Assembly: GCA_027257055.1 (NCBI GenBank)
Contig: JAPVLO010000007.1
Coordinates: 6,634,001-6,698,000, forward strand
Length of the DNA: 64,000 nucleotides
Direction of reading: 5' to 3'
Source: Cephalopachus bancanus
Lineage: Eukaryota; Chordata; Mammalia; Primates; Tarsiidae
Shown: positions 45,400 to 56,155 of the stretch, one piece after another
Numbering within the stretch: the stretch's first letter is position 1
How the letters are laid out: each line of letters opens with the position of its first letter
Notes under the pieces: model-generated
What the model was told of the DNA's origin: nothing
Database searches by the model: none
The model's input: only the letters and a program-made list of their open reading frames with translations
Position numbers and translations under genes: made by a program

Positions 45400-46270
45400 A
45401 AACCAAAAGCTTATTAAAATGTTTTCAAACCGGTAACACACTTGGGAAAACTGTGTTTAAATAATAGAAATAAAACAATACCTTATAACATAATATGAAT
45501 GAAAACATAGGGTCAATGCTATTTGTGAATGGCAGATAGAGGGAAATAATGAATGCTGTGTGCATGACTGCTATAGTAACTTATTCTTTCTGGAGTTATT
45601 TTGAGGCAGAATCTCACATCAGAGTTGAAAATATCTTCTTTTCAATATATTTACCAAGAACATAGCATTTGACTAAGGTTAATAATACTTCTCTGTAATA
45701 TAAGTCATTTAGGATGAACAGAAAAGGGTGGTAAACATCCTTTCTAGAAACCTCAGTGGTTCACTTGCCCAGTGGTTTCAACCAAACTAAGCAATTATTT
45801 GAATATGTGCTACTTTTTAATTAATAAATACAGAGGATGTTAAATCATTGCCAACAGCATGTGTGCTCAAAAAATGTTGAATGAATGAATGAAAAAAGTG
45901 AAAGAATGTCCATTATTCAGAATCCATAACTAACACAACTAAAATTTTGTTTCCTCCTACCTGTCAATGTACATCCATAAAAGTTAATTATTATCTGTAT
46001 TCTTTTGTAGAAAAAGGAACTCACACAGAAAAGTGATTAAGGGACTTACTCATAATTATAAACTCTGCTAACACTGTAAGAATTATGACCTGGAATTATG
46101 GCCTCTGGACTAAGAGTAATGCTTAAAACCACTTTTCTGCTAATTTCTGCTAGATAGAAAATATAAGTGTATGTTTCTTATCTATAGATATATTTTTCCA
46201 GTCCATATAATCAGTCTGAGAAGTGAGATAATGTGCCTTCTGCAAGATAAAACGATTATACTAAAACCAT
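45400..46270. other. FAM217B intron, unique sequence
   Basis: AT-rich. Only a short (TGAA)n at 45880-45894 and a possible MIR trace near 46010-46110. Confidence 0.35.
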
Positions 46271-46274
46271 TTAC

Positions 46275-46360
46275 CTGCTCTTCTGATGAGATTCATTCAC
46301 CCTATTCCTTTTCTTGAAAAAATCACATGGCTGATCATCATCTAGGGTTTGATGGACTGT
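46275..46360 (-). CDS. FAM217B: FAM217B upstream exon, probably coding
   Basis: 86 bases between a strong acceptor (GTTTTTTTAG) and donor GTAAAT on the minus strand. Read in phase it gives TVHQTLDDDQPCDFFKK then RNRVNESHQKS, and its last two bases join C of the main exon to make S-N-M-N-A-G, in frame with the annotated start. It contains no in-frame ATG. It could instead be a 5' UTR exon that happens to be open. Confidence 0.55.
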
Positions 46361-46390
46361 CTAAAAAAACAGGCATGCAGTAATAAATAC

Positions 46391-46405
46391 TGTGCGCGCG
46401 CGCGT

Positions 46406-46457
<52 letters not shown>
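46391..46457 (+). repeat. (CG)n-(CA)n microsatellite
   Basis: TGTGCGCGCGCGCGTG followed by about 50 bp of CA, 30 bp upstream (in gene sense) of the FAM217B exon at 46275-46360. Confidence 0.97.
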
Positions 46458-46460
<3 letters not shown>

Positions 46461-46522
46461 TCAAACAAATCTAAGAAACCAGAACAAATCTAAGAAAGAT
46501 TTTTCTTCTTAGTTTACATCAC

Positions 46523-46634
46523 CTTCTCTGTAGTGCTCAAAATATTCTTGTTCAATCTGCTGGAAGATGATGACAGCTGGGGAGGTGACTTCTTTATTCC
46601 TCTTATATTTGGAAAGGAGTCCTCACCACCAGAA
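46523..46634 (-). CDS. FAM217B: FAM217B second upstream exon candidate
   Basis: Minus-strand open stretch ending at donor GTGATG. The best acceptor I see is TTGCTTCTAG. It reads SGGEDSFPNIRGIKKSPPQL then SSSSSRLNKNILSTTEK and ends in phase 0, which fits the start phase of the exon at 46275-46360. The first base needs a codon shared with a further upstream exon that I could not identify. Boundaries at the acceptor side are uncertain. Confidence 0.45.
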
Positions 46635-46639
46635 CTAGA

Positions 46640-47930
46640 AGCAACAATACCATCAGTATTGACTGCAAACAATCCTGCCAGAAGTACTGGGTTGGTTTTT
46701 TTACTTATTTTTTAAAATACTTGCATAGTATTGAAATATGGGTCTGTGATCATATAGTGATTTGTACTCTGAGCTATGAAATATTGGAGGAGGGAGATAT
46801 TGTCTTATCACAGTAGACACAGTTTTGTCTTTTCTGCATATTTATCACAGTAGATATTCAATATAGAATCATACTATTATAAATACTATGAATGGATTCC
46901 ATCCCTTTCTCTCTCTCCCTGTACACACGCAGCTTTAATCACCTTGGAAATAACATGTTGAAGAAACTTGGGAGGCTAAATAAGGTCATGTCTTATTCCA
47001 ACACTGAGACATTTATTCAACAAATAATTACAGGAGTACCTAGGAAGTAGCATAGATTATGCACACGTCCCTGTTCTCATGGAGCTTGCACTCCAGGCAG
47101 GACACTTCCTCAATCCTCTGCATTCTCTATCACAGCAGTCCCTTAAAATATTTCCTATATGTGAGTCCATATTTCATACTATATAGCATTATCTCTTGGT
47201 GAAACTCTGTCGACCCATTCCACAGATTGCCGTTATTCCCTCTCTCATTTTGAGTGGTCTGTTAAGAGTGCCCTAACTAGAATCCAAACACTAAACTTTC
47301 CTATATATCCTCTGCCTCTGTAAAATAGATAAGAGGTGGGATATTTTTTCCACAATAATCATTTAAGCCTTTATAGTCGGTTTATCTATGGTGGTAATAA
47401 AAATCACATATGGGCTCTCACAATTAACAAATTATATCATCATCATCATCAGGCTTGGCTCATTTTAGATGTAAAAATGTTCTTTGCCAACCGTCTTCCA
47501 TGAGTCTGGTATTCTTTCTGTTCTGTCCTCCAGGCATTAAAAAGGAACCTTCTCAATGGAATGTCTAGTCTCCCACCGCTCTCCAGGAAGTGCACGTGCA
47601 CCCTCTTCACTTCATTTCACCTGGCAAGCTTTACTTTACATTAAAGGCTGCAACATTCTATCCACCAAGTTACTGAGTGAGAGAAACGAACACTTGTAGA
47701 GCCCTAAGGATGCAGAGAAAAGGTTCCCGGTCTCCCCGGCTGCTCTGCCAGTGTGGAAACAATGCCAAAAGCCGGAGACACTGGCTACAGAAATGCTCCC
47801 CCAGCGCCAGAGGCTGTGTAAGGGCGGCTGCCCAGTTCATCCCTGGGTATTAGCCCTTGTTCCCTCGTCTTCCTCTCTGGTGCAGAAGCAGCACCTCCTC
47901 CCTCCCCATGCCAGGGAACCGCTGGCCATT
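46640..47930. other. FAM217B first-intron region
   Basis: Mostly unique. An L2-like patch (ACATTTATTCAACAAATAATT..TCATGGAGCTTGCACTCCAG) lies at about 47005-47100. The first FAM217B exon should lie to its right but no donor could be assigned with confidence. Confidence 0.35.
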
Positions 47931-47934
47931 CTGC

Positions 47935-47985
47935 GCGGCAAGGCATTGTGGGTGACGCGTTGACATGACGCTTCTCCTCTACACC
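47935..47985. promoter_or_regulatory. Possible upstream FAM217B promoter element cluster
   Basis: GGCATTGTGGGTGACGCG followed by TGACATGACGC: one ZNF143/THAP11-like core (CCCACAATGC on the minus strand) and two CRE-half-like TGACG sites within 40 bp, at the edge of the CpG-rich region. Functional role is inferred from motif clustering only. Confidence 0.3.
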
Positions 47986-48239
47986 GCGAAGCTGCCTGGG
48001 TCTGGCCAAGGGTCCAGGTGGTACTGATCATGTCCAAAGAGTGGCTGAGACGCTTAAAATTAGCCTGGGGGCCAGCTCCTGAAAAGGCCGGCTTCGCCTC
48101 CTCCCCCAGGAACCCAAAACTCCAGGGACACGCAGCATGCATTTTCCTCGTCCCGTCTGTGCAGACACGATCTATGATCGATAGGCACACAGCGCTGGCA
48201 GACGCAGACACAAATTAATCAGACCTGTTTCGCGACCGC

Positions 48240-49750
48240 AGAGGACACGTGACGAGGCTGCCAGTCTTCCTTCCTCCTGGGCTGCGGCGCGCTGCGGCGC
48301 GCTGCGGCAGGGGCGCTGGAGGCGGCTCGCGGCCTCCGGGACTGGGTTCCGGCCGGCGGGGCCCGCCCAAAGGCGGCGTCACGAGGGGCGGGGCGGCGCG
48401 GGGAAGTCGCGCTGAGCCAAGTTGCAGCCCTGTGAGTCGCGGCCCGGGAGGTGGGCGGGGCGCTCCGGGAAGGCAGCCTCCTCCAAGCCTCGGAGGACAC
48501 CAAGGAAGAGGCGCCACCCTGCGCTGCCCGGGCGGCCTGTCCACCGGAGCGACAAGTCATCTTTTGGAAACAAGTTGCTCTTGCTTAGCTGCAAGAAGCG
48601 GAAGACCCGGGCGAGGACTCGAGGTGGCGGCCACCGGGAGGGCGCAACGGGCCCAAGGGTCCCTTACAGGTTGCTAATACGGTGGGTTCCGGGCGGCTCC
48701 TGAGCACGGCCGGGGACTCTGAGAGAGCCAGGCGGGGTCCCGGAAGCTGCCCCTCGGCTCTGTGTGTGCATCTTCCGACGGCCGGCGGGACCATGTCCAG
48801 AGGCCCAAGGTCCGCGATCTTGTCCGCCACCCCGGGGTCCCGGAAGCCCGTCCCGCGGAGCCTCAGCTGTCTCTCGGACCTGGACGGCGGCGCGGCCCTA
48901 GAGCTCCGGCCCTGCAGGCCCCCTGGGAGCCCTGGTCGCGCGCCGCCGCCCCCGCCGGCGCCGTCTGGCTGCGACCCCCGCGTGCGGCCCATCGTCCTGC
49001 GGCGGGCGCGCTCGCTGCCCAGCTCCCCCGAGCGCCGCCCGAAGGCTGCGGGTACGGCCGGGACCGCGTGTCGGCCGGGCTGCAGCCGGCAGCTTCGCGT
49101 GCGCTTTGCCGACGCGCTGGGCCTGGAGTTGGCGCAGGTCAAGGTGTTCAACGCCGGAGACGACCCGTCGGTACCGCTGCACGTGCTGTCGCGCCTGGCC
49201 ATCAACTCGGACCTGTGCTGCAGCAGCCAGGACCTGGAGTTCACCCTGCAGTGCCTGGTGCCCGACTTCCCACCGCCAGTCGAGGCCGCTGACTTTAGGG
49301 AGCGCCTGCGGCGGCAGCTTGTGTGCCTGGAGCGCGTCACTTGCTCGGACCTTGGCATCAGCGGGACGGTGCGTGTGCTCAACTTGGCCTTTGAGAAGCA
49401 GGTGGTGGTGCGCTACACCTTCTCGGGCTGGCGCAGCGTCCACGAGGCAGTGGCACGGTGGCGTGGGCCCGCAGGTGCCGAGGGCACCGAGGACGTCTTC
49501 GCCTTCGGCTTTCCGGTGCCGCCCTTCCTGCTGGAGCTTGGCTCCCGCGTGCACTTCGCTCTGCGCTACCGCGTGGCAGGGGCTGAGCACTGGGACAACA
49601 ACGATGGCCACGACTACAGCCTCACGTGCCGCAACCACGCACTGCACATGCCGCGCGGCGAGTGCGAGGAAAGCTGGATCCACTTCATCTGAGCCGCGCA
49701 CCCGAGTCCTCTCCCAGCTGGGCTCTCACGTCTAGGGGCGCAGTTCCTCC
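48240..49750. promoter_or_regulatory. CpG island and bidirectional promoter of FAM217B and PPP1R3D
   Basis: Dense CpG sequence covering the space before and across PPP1R3D. It holds an E-box CACGTG (48246-48251), a 10-bp unit GCTGCGGCGC repeated nearly three times (48281-48308) and GC boxes (for example GGGGCGGGGCGGCG near 48385). FAM217B leaves to the left and PPP1R3D to the right, so it probably drives both. Exact start sites are not visible. Confidence 0.75.
48793..49692 (+). CDS. PPP1R3D: Protein phosphatase 1 regulatory subunit 3D (glycogen-targeting)
   Basis: Intronless gene of 299 codons, the length of human PPP1R3D. The product anchors PP1 catalytic subunit to glycogen, favouring dephosphorylation of glycogen synthase and phosphorylase. 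Seen: Ser/Pro-rich N terminus with LRRARSLPSSPE (69-80), PP1-docking RVRF (102-105), and a CBM21 carbohydrate-binding domain (about 168-280) with FSGWRS and the WDNND glycogen-site motif (267-271), ending ESWIHFI. The start at 48793 (GGGACCATGT) gives the family N terminus MSRGP. The frame is open upstream but holds no ATG there. It lies in a CpG island and diverges from FAM217B. GC content is very high, as expected, and long ORFs in other frames are shadows. Confidence 0.97.
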   Translation: MSRGPRSAILSATPGSRKPVPRSLSCLSDLDGGAALELRPCRPPGSPGRAPPPPPAPSGCDPRVRPIVLRRARSLPSSPERRPKAAGTAGTACRPGCSRQLRVRFADALGLELAQVKVFNAGDDPSVPLHVLSRLAINSDLCCSSQDLEFTLQCLVPDFPPPVEAADFRERLRRQLVCLERVTCSDLGISGTVRVLNLAFEKQVVVRYTFSGWRSVHEAVARWRGPAGAEGTEDVFAFGFPVPPFLLELGSRVHFALRYRVAGAEHWDNNDGHDYSLTCRNHALHMPRGECEESWIHFI

Positions 49751-52100
49751 CCTCTTCCCTCCTCACCTCCAAGTCATCTGACCTCATTTTCTCCTGTGAG
49801 GTACCCTGGCAGTAGCCCGTCCTGTCTTCTACTTGAAATGTCTGTCACTTGGTCTAAAAAGTCGCCTCTGAAGTTGAGTTGAGTTGTGCAATGTGCTGGG
49901 GAAGGGGGGTGGGTGGGTGGTGGGTGCATGGAGGACGTTTGTTTTTTTGTTTGTTTTTGCAAAGGCCTGAGTCCTGCTGCTAGGAAGACCCTGTGCATGT
50001 ATAATCATAGTTGTTATTTATTGTTGTGATGTTGGGACCTTTTGCCCATAGTGGATGTCTCCTCAGGAACATTATGGATTTAATAAGCTTTAAAGAAGGG
50101 GGGTTCTGTAGTGTTTGTGTCCATTGTAAACAGAATGCACAGTGTGACCTGCCCCATGGTCCCTCCTGGCATTCCTGTCCAAGGAAAACCTGAGACCACT
50201 CGTGCTTGCCAATGCCTGTAGCCTTCTAACACTAGGAAACTATTAATAGGCAAGAAATGTATGCCTCTTCAGTCATCACACAACCGTTCCTGGGCACTGA
50301 GGCTGTCCTGGTAGGCTGTGTGTCTCCTACACCAGTAGCTGAGAAGGAGACAAAGCTTCCAACTTTAAAAAAATCCTGCCTTATTTCCATTTTCAGGTGA
50401 CTACAGAATTTCAGGCAACAGGGCCCTTTGCAATTACCTTTTGATGATACAGGTGACTCTCTTTATTTCTTCCTACGTATCAGAAGATTCCAGCATTTAT
50501 CTTTCAGGAGTCAGTTACCGAGTGGAACCAGAAGGTATTTTCAGTAATAGCCAGGGCACTGGAGGAAACATCATTCACAAATATTTATACTTTAAATGGG
50601 TTTAAGCTGTATTCACATGTCATGTTTTATCAGCTACCTGCCAACCTGATTCTCTGTGCCTTCAGAAAAGAGAGCTTCTCATATTTTCTGAACTCGTTTC
50701 CCAGTTCAAACTATCAAATGCCTTTTTTTCAAACCTCCAACCAAAAACTCAGGACCACTGTTCCTGCAGGGTGCTGCAGTGACAACTCCCATTGAGGAGC
50801 TGATGGGTTCCTTTGGTGCCGAGCAGAGGTCTCTCTGACAGCAGGTGCTAGAACTGAGGTGTGAAACAACCAGCCAAGGTGGAAAGGATCTCCAATTTGT
50901 GAAGTGTGTTTCTGATACAGCTGGAACAAGTGTCATCAGCTTTATGATATGTCACCAAAGAATTCACTCTTAACTTCTGAATGCTTGTTAAGATCTGTCA
51001 AATCAATACTGAGAGGATTCATGTTGCCTTTTAACTATTTTGGTTTTGATAACTTCAGCCTATGTCCTTTTAAAACTCCAAGAACAAGGATGGCTTTCTT
51101 TGGTAGCTTTTGACCTAAGAACACTGAAGTTTGATTTAAAATGTGATTAATGCACAATCTCTGGCTGTTAACACTGTGCACTGCATTGACATGCAAAAGC
51201 TAGAGAACTCTGGTTGCATTTCCTGCTATTTAACAAACCATCCAATTAGGTCAGCAAGCCTGTGAGGGCCTTGGCTGCTAATGCCCTTGGCCCTGCTCAG
51301 AATGCAAGACAATGATCCAGAGGATTCAGGTGTGAGTCAAATGCATTGTTTAAGGGTATTCGGAGACTCCACATATGAAAATCACAAAAAGGTTCTGGTT
51401 ATGAGATACAAAGTAAGTGTTATATCTTCAATATTCAGAGAACCTCAAGGTGCCTTTCTAAAAATATCAACATTTTGAAATGTAGAAGTCTAAATATACT
51501 TGCCTGGTTGATAAAGAAGCTGTGGACAGCTTAGAGAGACCTTCCAGACTCTAAAACTTGGTTATATTGCTTAGATGTTTTGTAGTGGATTGTGCAATTG
51601 CTGAGTTGTCTCCCCAAACATATTTTAATGTCTGTCATTTAAAATGATTCTACTCAAGCCTAAGTATTAAAGTATATGTGCAGAAATGGCCATGGATTCT
51701 TCTATTAAGCTAGAGTGTGTTTTTCTTGTGGCCTAATTACAGAAGACAAAGCTCTAGAAACTTCTGGATTGTTTAAATCATCACATGTAGTCTTATCCTT
51801 TCTAAAACAGATTAAATATAGGGATTTGGCAAAAACAAAACAAAAACCACCAAATTTAATAACTGTGCCTCAGCTTCAGGAGCAGAGTTGTGTATGTCTT
51901 TGAGAAAGGGAAACAATCTTATATGCCAGGTCAAAATCACATGTGAAGAAAACCACAGGGGAACACAGAGATGTGATAACAATTGTACTTCCTTGCAGCA
52001 TTTGCTGCCCAGATATGGAGTAATCAGTGGGTGTCTGCCTCCCCTTCAATTTAACCCTTGCCTAAGTACAAAGTCTTGCACACAAGGGGAAGGAAACTAG
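49693..52100 (+). other. PPP1R3D: Probable PPP1R3D 3' UTR
   Basis: Largely repeat-free sequence after the stop codon. There is no supported coding region. An ATTAAA near 51667 is a possible polyadenylation signal, but I could not fix the end. Confidence 0.4.
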
Positions 52101-52240
52101 CATTTATTGTGCCCTCCCTTATTGGCTTGGCCGCAGTGCTTTATGAACTTGCTTTCATTAATTCTCAAAATTACAATAGCTGATAGATAGTAGCCCCATT
52201 TGCTTAGCTGAAGAGAGTAAGGCTCAGAGATGTTTCAGTA

Positions 52241-52563
52241 TAGTCACATGCAACATAACATTTCAGTCTACAACAGACTATTTACTATGGTAGTCCCATA
52301 AAATAATAATAACATATTTTTACAATACCTTTTCTATGTTTAGATACACAAATAACACTGTTACAGGTGCCTATGGGGTTCAATACAGTCACACATTGTA
52401 CAGGTCTCTAGCCCAGGAGCAAGAGGCTCTACCTTATAGTCCAGGTGTGTGGTGGGCTGTACCATCTAGGTATGTTTAACAGCACTGATGTTCACACAAT
52501 GACAAAACAGCCTGAAGATATGTTTCTCAGAACTTATCCCCTGTTATTAAGCAATGCATGACT
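52241..52563. mobile_element. TA-flanked MITE nested in a MIR-like repeat
   Basis: Ends TAGTCACATGCAACATAAC and, inverted, TAGTCATGCATTGCTTAATAAC. Flanking MIR-like sequence (ATTTATTGTGCCCTCCC.. and ..AAAGTCCCACAGCTGG) reads on across it. Confidence 0.6.
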
Positions 52564-52569
52564 ATAATT

Positions 52570-53655
52570 CACCTAAAGTCCCACAGCTGGTGAGTAGTGA
52601 ATTGAGCATTCAAACCTATGCTGAAGTCAATGCTATCTTTGCCTGTGATATGACATACAGGATGCTTCCAATAAGTGCTTGTTTAACTAAAACCAAATTT
52701 TAATTATAACTGATAAGGTTTTTACATCAAACATGACCATCTAAAACCTTTAAAACACAAAATAAGATTACAATGAGTGATATATTTTTTTTCTTCCATG
52801 TTACACTTTACTGATGTGAACTAAATATTTCCTAGGCATTCTGAACACATGAAACCATGGAAAGGGGTCTAACTTCTTCCTTCTGTCTACCAAAAAGTAG
52901 CAAGGTGAAAATCACTACTGTTATTTTTTGAAGTGTATTTGTGAAACTCATATTCACATGAATTTAAGATTCATGAAGGGTCTTCAATCTATTGGAAGAA
53001 AATGAAACATGAAAATAGTTACCCTGCAAAATTGTCAGGTCAGAAGGTGAAGTAATCTACAATCTTACGTTTTGTATTATACATTATCAAAACTTAAATG
53101 TGTGAAGGATTCAAAAGCATTAAAAACTTTGGCTATATAGAATTCCCTCAAATCTCTGTGTATATTAGATTGAATATGTAATGTGGAAGCTCTGAATTTA
53201 AAAAAAAAAAAAATCTCAGAAATTAATGGGACAGTCCCAAAGTTGTCAAGAAGTCTGCAATTTCAGCTAGGCAGAATATTAAAAACACTCGAGAACTTAT
53301 GTTTTAGGTGATTTGAGCTGCTCTAGTCCTCCACTGAACTTTTGTTCTATTCCCTTGTGTTTATTTTTGCTCGTGCTTTCCACTGCACATTTAAACCACA
53401 ATCCAGTATTTGTAAACAACTGATGACTTTTACATAGACGATGGGGATGCTACTAAAATATAGTCTTAGTTTTGATTTGGTAACATCTATAAAAAGCTGA
53501 CCTATACATACCCTTGGCTATAGCAATTCCACTTTTAGAAATGTATCCAGCTTAAAGGTTGCTTACTGAAGTATTATCTGTAAAAGAAATGAAAAATAGG
53601 AAGTATTGTGAATGCCCCTCAAAGGAGGAGATTCCTCAGATGAGGTTAATCCTCC
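52570..53655. other. Unique sequence between PPP1R3D and SYCP2
   Basis: AT-rich and without recognisable gene or repeat, apart from a poly-A run at 53199-53213. Confidence 0.3.
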
Positions 53656-53660
53656 TGACT

Positions 53661-53787
53661 GGGCCTGGCGAGGGGGCTCATGCCTGTCATCCCAGCACTT
53701 TGAGAGGCCGAGGTGGGAGGACCGCTTGAGGCCAGGAGTTCGAGACCAACGTAGGTAACACAGTGAGACCCTGGATCTACAGAAATA
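53661..53787 (+). mobile_element. Free left Alu monomer (FLAM-like)
   Basis: GGGCCTGGCGAGGGGGCTCA..GAGACCCTGGATCTACAG, one monomer only, ending in a short AAATAAAA tail. Confidence 0.7.
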
Positions 53788-53789
53788 AA

Positions 53790-54231
53790 ATTCATATGAC
53801 TGAACAATTATGCCGCTGTTAAAAAGACCGAGACAAATCTCAGTCACGTGGCGCTCTTCCCATCACAGGGTCAAGGCACCCAAGCGCGGGCTGGGTCCCC
53901 TTCCCGTGGCCTCCGGGCGAGGGGGCAGGGACCACTCAGCCTCTGCAGTGTCCACGTTTGAAGGGCTCGCGGGGTTCACACAAGCATCCGCTGGTGTTAT
54001 TTAAACGGATAATTTCGGTGGAAACACTATTCTCACTCACACGTGGACCCTGAAAGTCAATCGCAAAAGCACAGGAGAAGGAAGCAACAGGACATGACAA
54101 CGCAAAGGGCACCTGGTTCCGCCGAACCTGGGCCAGTGAAGCCGGCCGGAGAGCCCAGTAGATCACTTATGTACCCAAACCTAACCTGTACCTCACATCT
54201 TTATAATAAAATTAAGTTTAAAAGAAGAGAA
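53790..54231 (+). other. GC-mixed segment ending in an L1-like tail
   Basis: The last 65 bp (TATGTACCCAAACCTAACCTGTACC..CATCTTTATAATAAAATT) resembles an L1 3' end. The GC-rich part before it (53870-53960) is not recognised. Confidence 0.35.
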
Positions 54232-54532
54232 GGCCGGGCTCGGTGGCTCAGCCTGTAATCCCAGCACTTTCGGAGTCCGAGGCGAGTGGATTGCCTGGCC
54301 TGAGGGTTCGAGACCCGCCCGGGCAACTTGGCGAGACCTCGTCTCTACAATAAATCAAAAACTAGCCAGGCGTGGTAGCATGCGCCTGTAATTCCGGCTA
54401 CTCGGAAGGCTGAGGCAGAAGGATCGCTGGAGCCCAGCAAGTCGAGGCTGCGGTGGCCAGGAGCCTGCCACTGCACTCCAGTCTGGGCGACAGAGTGAGA
54501 TTCCAACTCAAAAAAAAAAAAAAGAAAGAAAA
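54232..54532 (+). mobile_element. Dimeric Alu abutting the SYCP2 CpG island
   Basis: GGCCGGGCTCGGTGGCTCAG head, CpG-rich and little diverged, tail A(13)GAAAGAAAA. It ends about 12 bp before the GC-rich block begins. Confidence 0.92.
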
Positions 54533-54544
54533 AACATTCTGGAT

Positions 54545-55760
54545 CCTCAAAATCGGGGGCCTAGGTTCCCGCTCCGAGCCGCGCCCCGGACCTGAGGCCC
54601 TCCAGACCCAGCGGCCCTCCAGACCCGCACCTGCCTCCAGGGCCCGGGATGCCCTGCGCCCTCTGCTGGCGCCTGGCGAACCGGCAAGCGGACCTGCGCC
54701 CGGCGCGGGCAGTGTCCGCGTCCCCGCGGGCCCCGCCCTCGCTGGCCCGGCCCCGCCCCCGCTCTCCTGCCCCTCCTCCCTCCCTCCTCCCTCCCTCTCC
54801 CGGCCCCTCTCCGTCCCACCCGCGCCGCAGAGCCTGGCGAAGGCCTCCGGACCCCGCAGGCGCCTCTGCCCTTTCCGGCCCTTCCGGTTCGGCCGTCTAG
54901 CGGGCAGGGGTCACGGCAGCGCGTCTCCCGCGAGAAGGGGCAAAGAGGGAAGCGGAGGGACGGGGTCGATTCCTCTAGCCGCGCGTTCACCAGGCGAGCA
55001 CCGCGAGAGCCCGCAGGGCGGGGCTTACGCGAAGGGTCGTCCTCCGGGAGGGGGCCCGGGAGCTGGGGAGCCATGGGCCTGCTCACCTGAGGGCCCGGCC
55101 GAGACGCGCCTTCCAAGTCGTCCCTAGAGCGGGCCTCGGACGACCCCGGCGAGCGTGCGAGGGCGGGGCTTCGGGGCAGCGGCGCTGATTGGGCGCGCCA
55201 GCGACCGGGCTCGGCGCTGATTGGACGCGCGCTTCCCGCCTTCCGTCGACCTCCTGAGTCGCCGCAGCAGGCCAAATCGCGACGCCGGGCGGAGGGTTTG
55301 GCGGCATATGCCTCTTGCTAGCAGGCTGAACCAGGCGCCAGGGTGGGTTTCTCTGACAGAGGGGTGCGGAGGACAGGTGCGGTTTCGAGCTGGGCCTCCC
55401 GGCTGGGCGGCTCCCAGCCGTTGAGGTGGAGCCGTTGTGAAAACGGCCGAGGGGGACGCCGGGGCTGGACACGTGTGGGCCGTGCGGTAAATGCGGTGGG
55501 AGAGGCGCGGGCCGGGAACGCGTTGGTACGGGCGGGTGGCCAAGAGGGCTCGCCCTGGCGGCTCTGAGGGCAGCAGCGGGGGCGGGCGGCGCGAGGAGGC
55601 AGTGCGCCCAAGCCCCGCTGCTGCCTCGCCTGGGGCTTCCGGGCTTGGGAGGCGCGCTCCTTGTGGGCCAGCCCACGGGCGCCCAGGCACCGCGACCCGC
55701 CCTCCCAGGCCCCTTTGCCCTCGGGCCAAGGATTGGGGGCATGGCGTTGGTGTCTCATTG
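54545..55760 (+). promoter_or_regulatory. SYCP2: CpG island, probable SYCP2 promoter and first exon
   Basis: GC- and CpG-rich block between PPP1R3D and the SYCP2 coding exons. It contains two ATTGG (inverted CCAAT) boxes at 55188-55192 and 55220-55224 in a duplicated module, followed by an E2F-like TTCCCGCC (55233-55240). Several long ORFs in all frames reflect GC bias, not genes. First-exon boundaries are not determined. Confidence 0.65.
55181..55240 (+). promoter_or_regulatory. SYCP2: Duplicated CCAAT-box module plus E2F-like site
   Basis: GGCGCTGATTGGGCGCGC (from 55181) and GGCGCTGATTGGACGCGC (from 55213) repeat with a 32-bp period, then TTCCCGCC. Paired NF-Y sites at about three helical turns beside an E2F site are a common core-promoter layout. 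Confidence 0.55.
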
Positions 55761-56155
55761 TGCTCCCTTTCGAGTTCTTCCCCTTTGCTAGCCTTGGAGG
55801 CGAGGTGGGCCATGCCAGAGATAGGAGCAGGGACTCAACCTCCACCGCTCTGTTCCTCGTGCTCCTTCCGCTCGTAAAAACTGAGCACCTGGCAAAAACA
55901 TCTACCCCACTTTGCCTTCCCTCCCCTCCCTCCGTGCCTGCCCCCCCTTTCCCCCCCCCCGCCTGCACCCCTTCCCTGCCTGTGCCCCTTCCCGTTCTTC
56001 CCTCCCTCTACTTTCCCCCTGCCTCCCCCTTGCCTTCCTTCATCCCCCACCCCCACTCACCTGTCTTTCCCCCACCTGCTGTGTGCCCTCATCGGTGCTG
56101 TGTGCTATGTTCCTGATGTCCACCATAGTAACTAACCACAGGGAAGGAGGAGATC
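55761..56155. other. Pyrimidine-rich edge of the CpG island
   Basis: 55915-56060 is an extended C/T-rich tract (CCCCCCTTTCCCCCCCCCC). ORFs here are composition artefacts. Confidence 0.6.

Noticed and set aside
48682..48792. In-frame N-terminal extension of PPP1R3D
   Set aside because: The frame is open but begins with GTG, not ATG; the 48793 ATG gives the family N terminus.
48585..49735. Long ORFs of 170-270 codons in other frames across PPP1R3D
   Set aside because: GC-rich DNA has few stops. These are shadows of the PPP1R3D frame, which alone matches a known protein.
54453..56116. Many overlapping Pro/Arg/Gly-rich ORFs in the SYCP2 CpG island
   Set aside because: All frames are open because of base composition; no domain and no consistent start or splice pattern.
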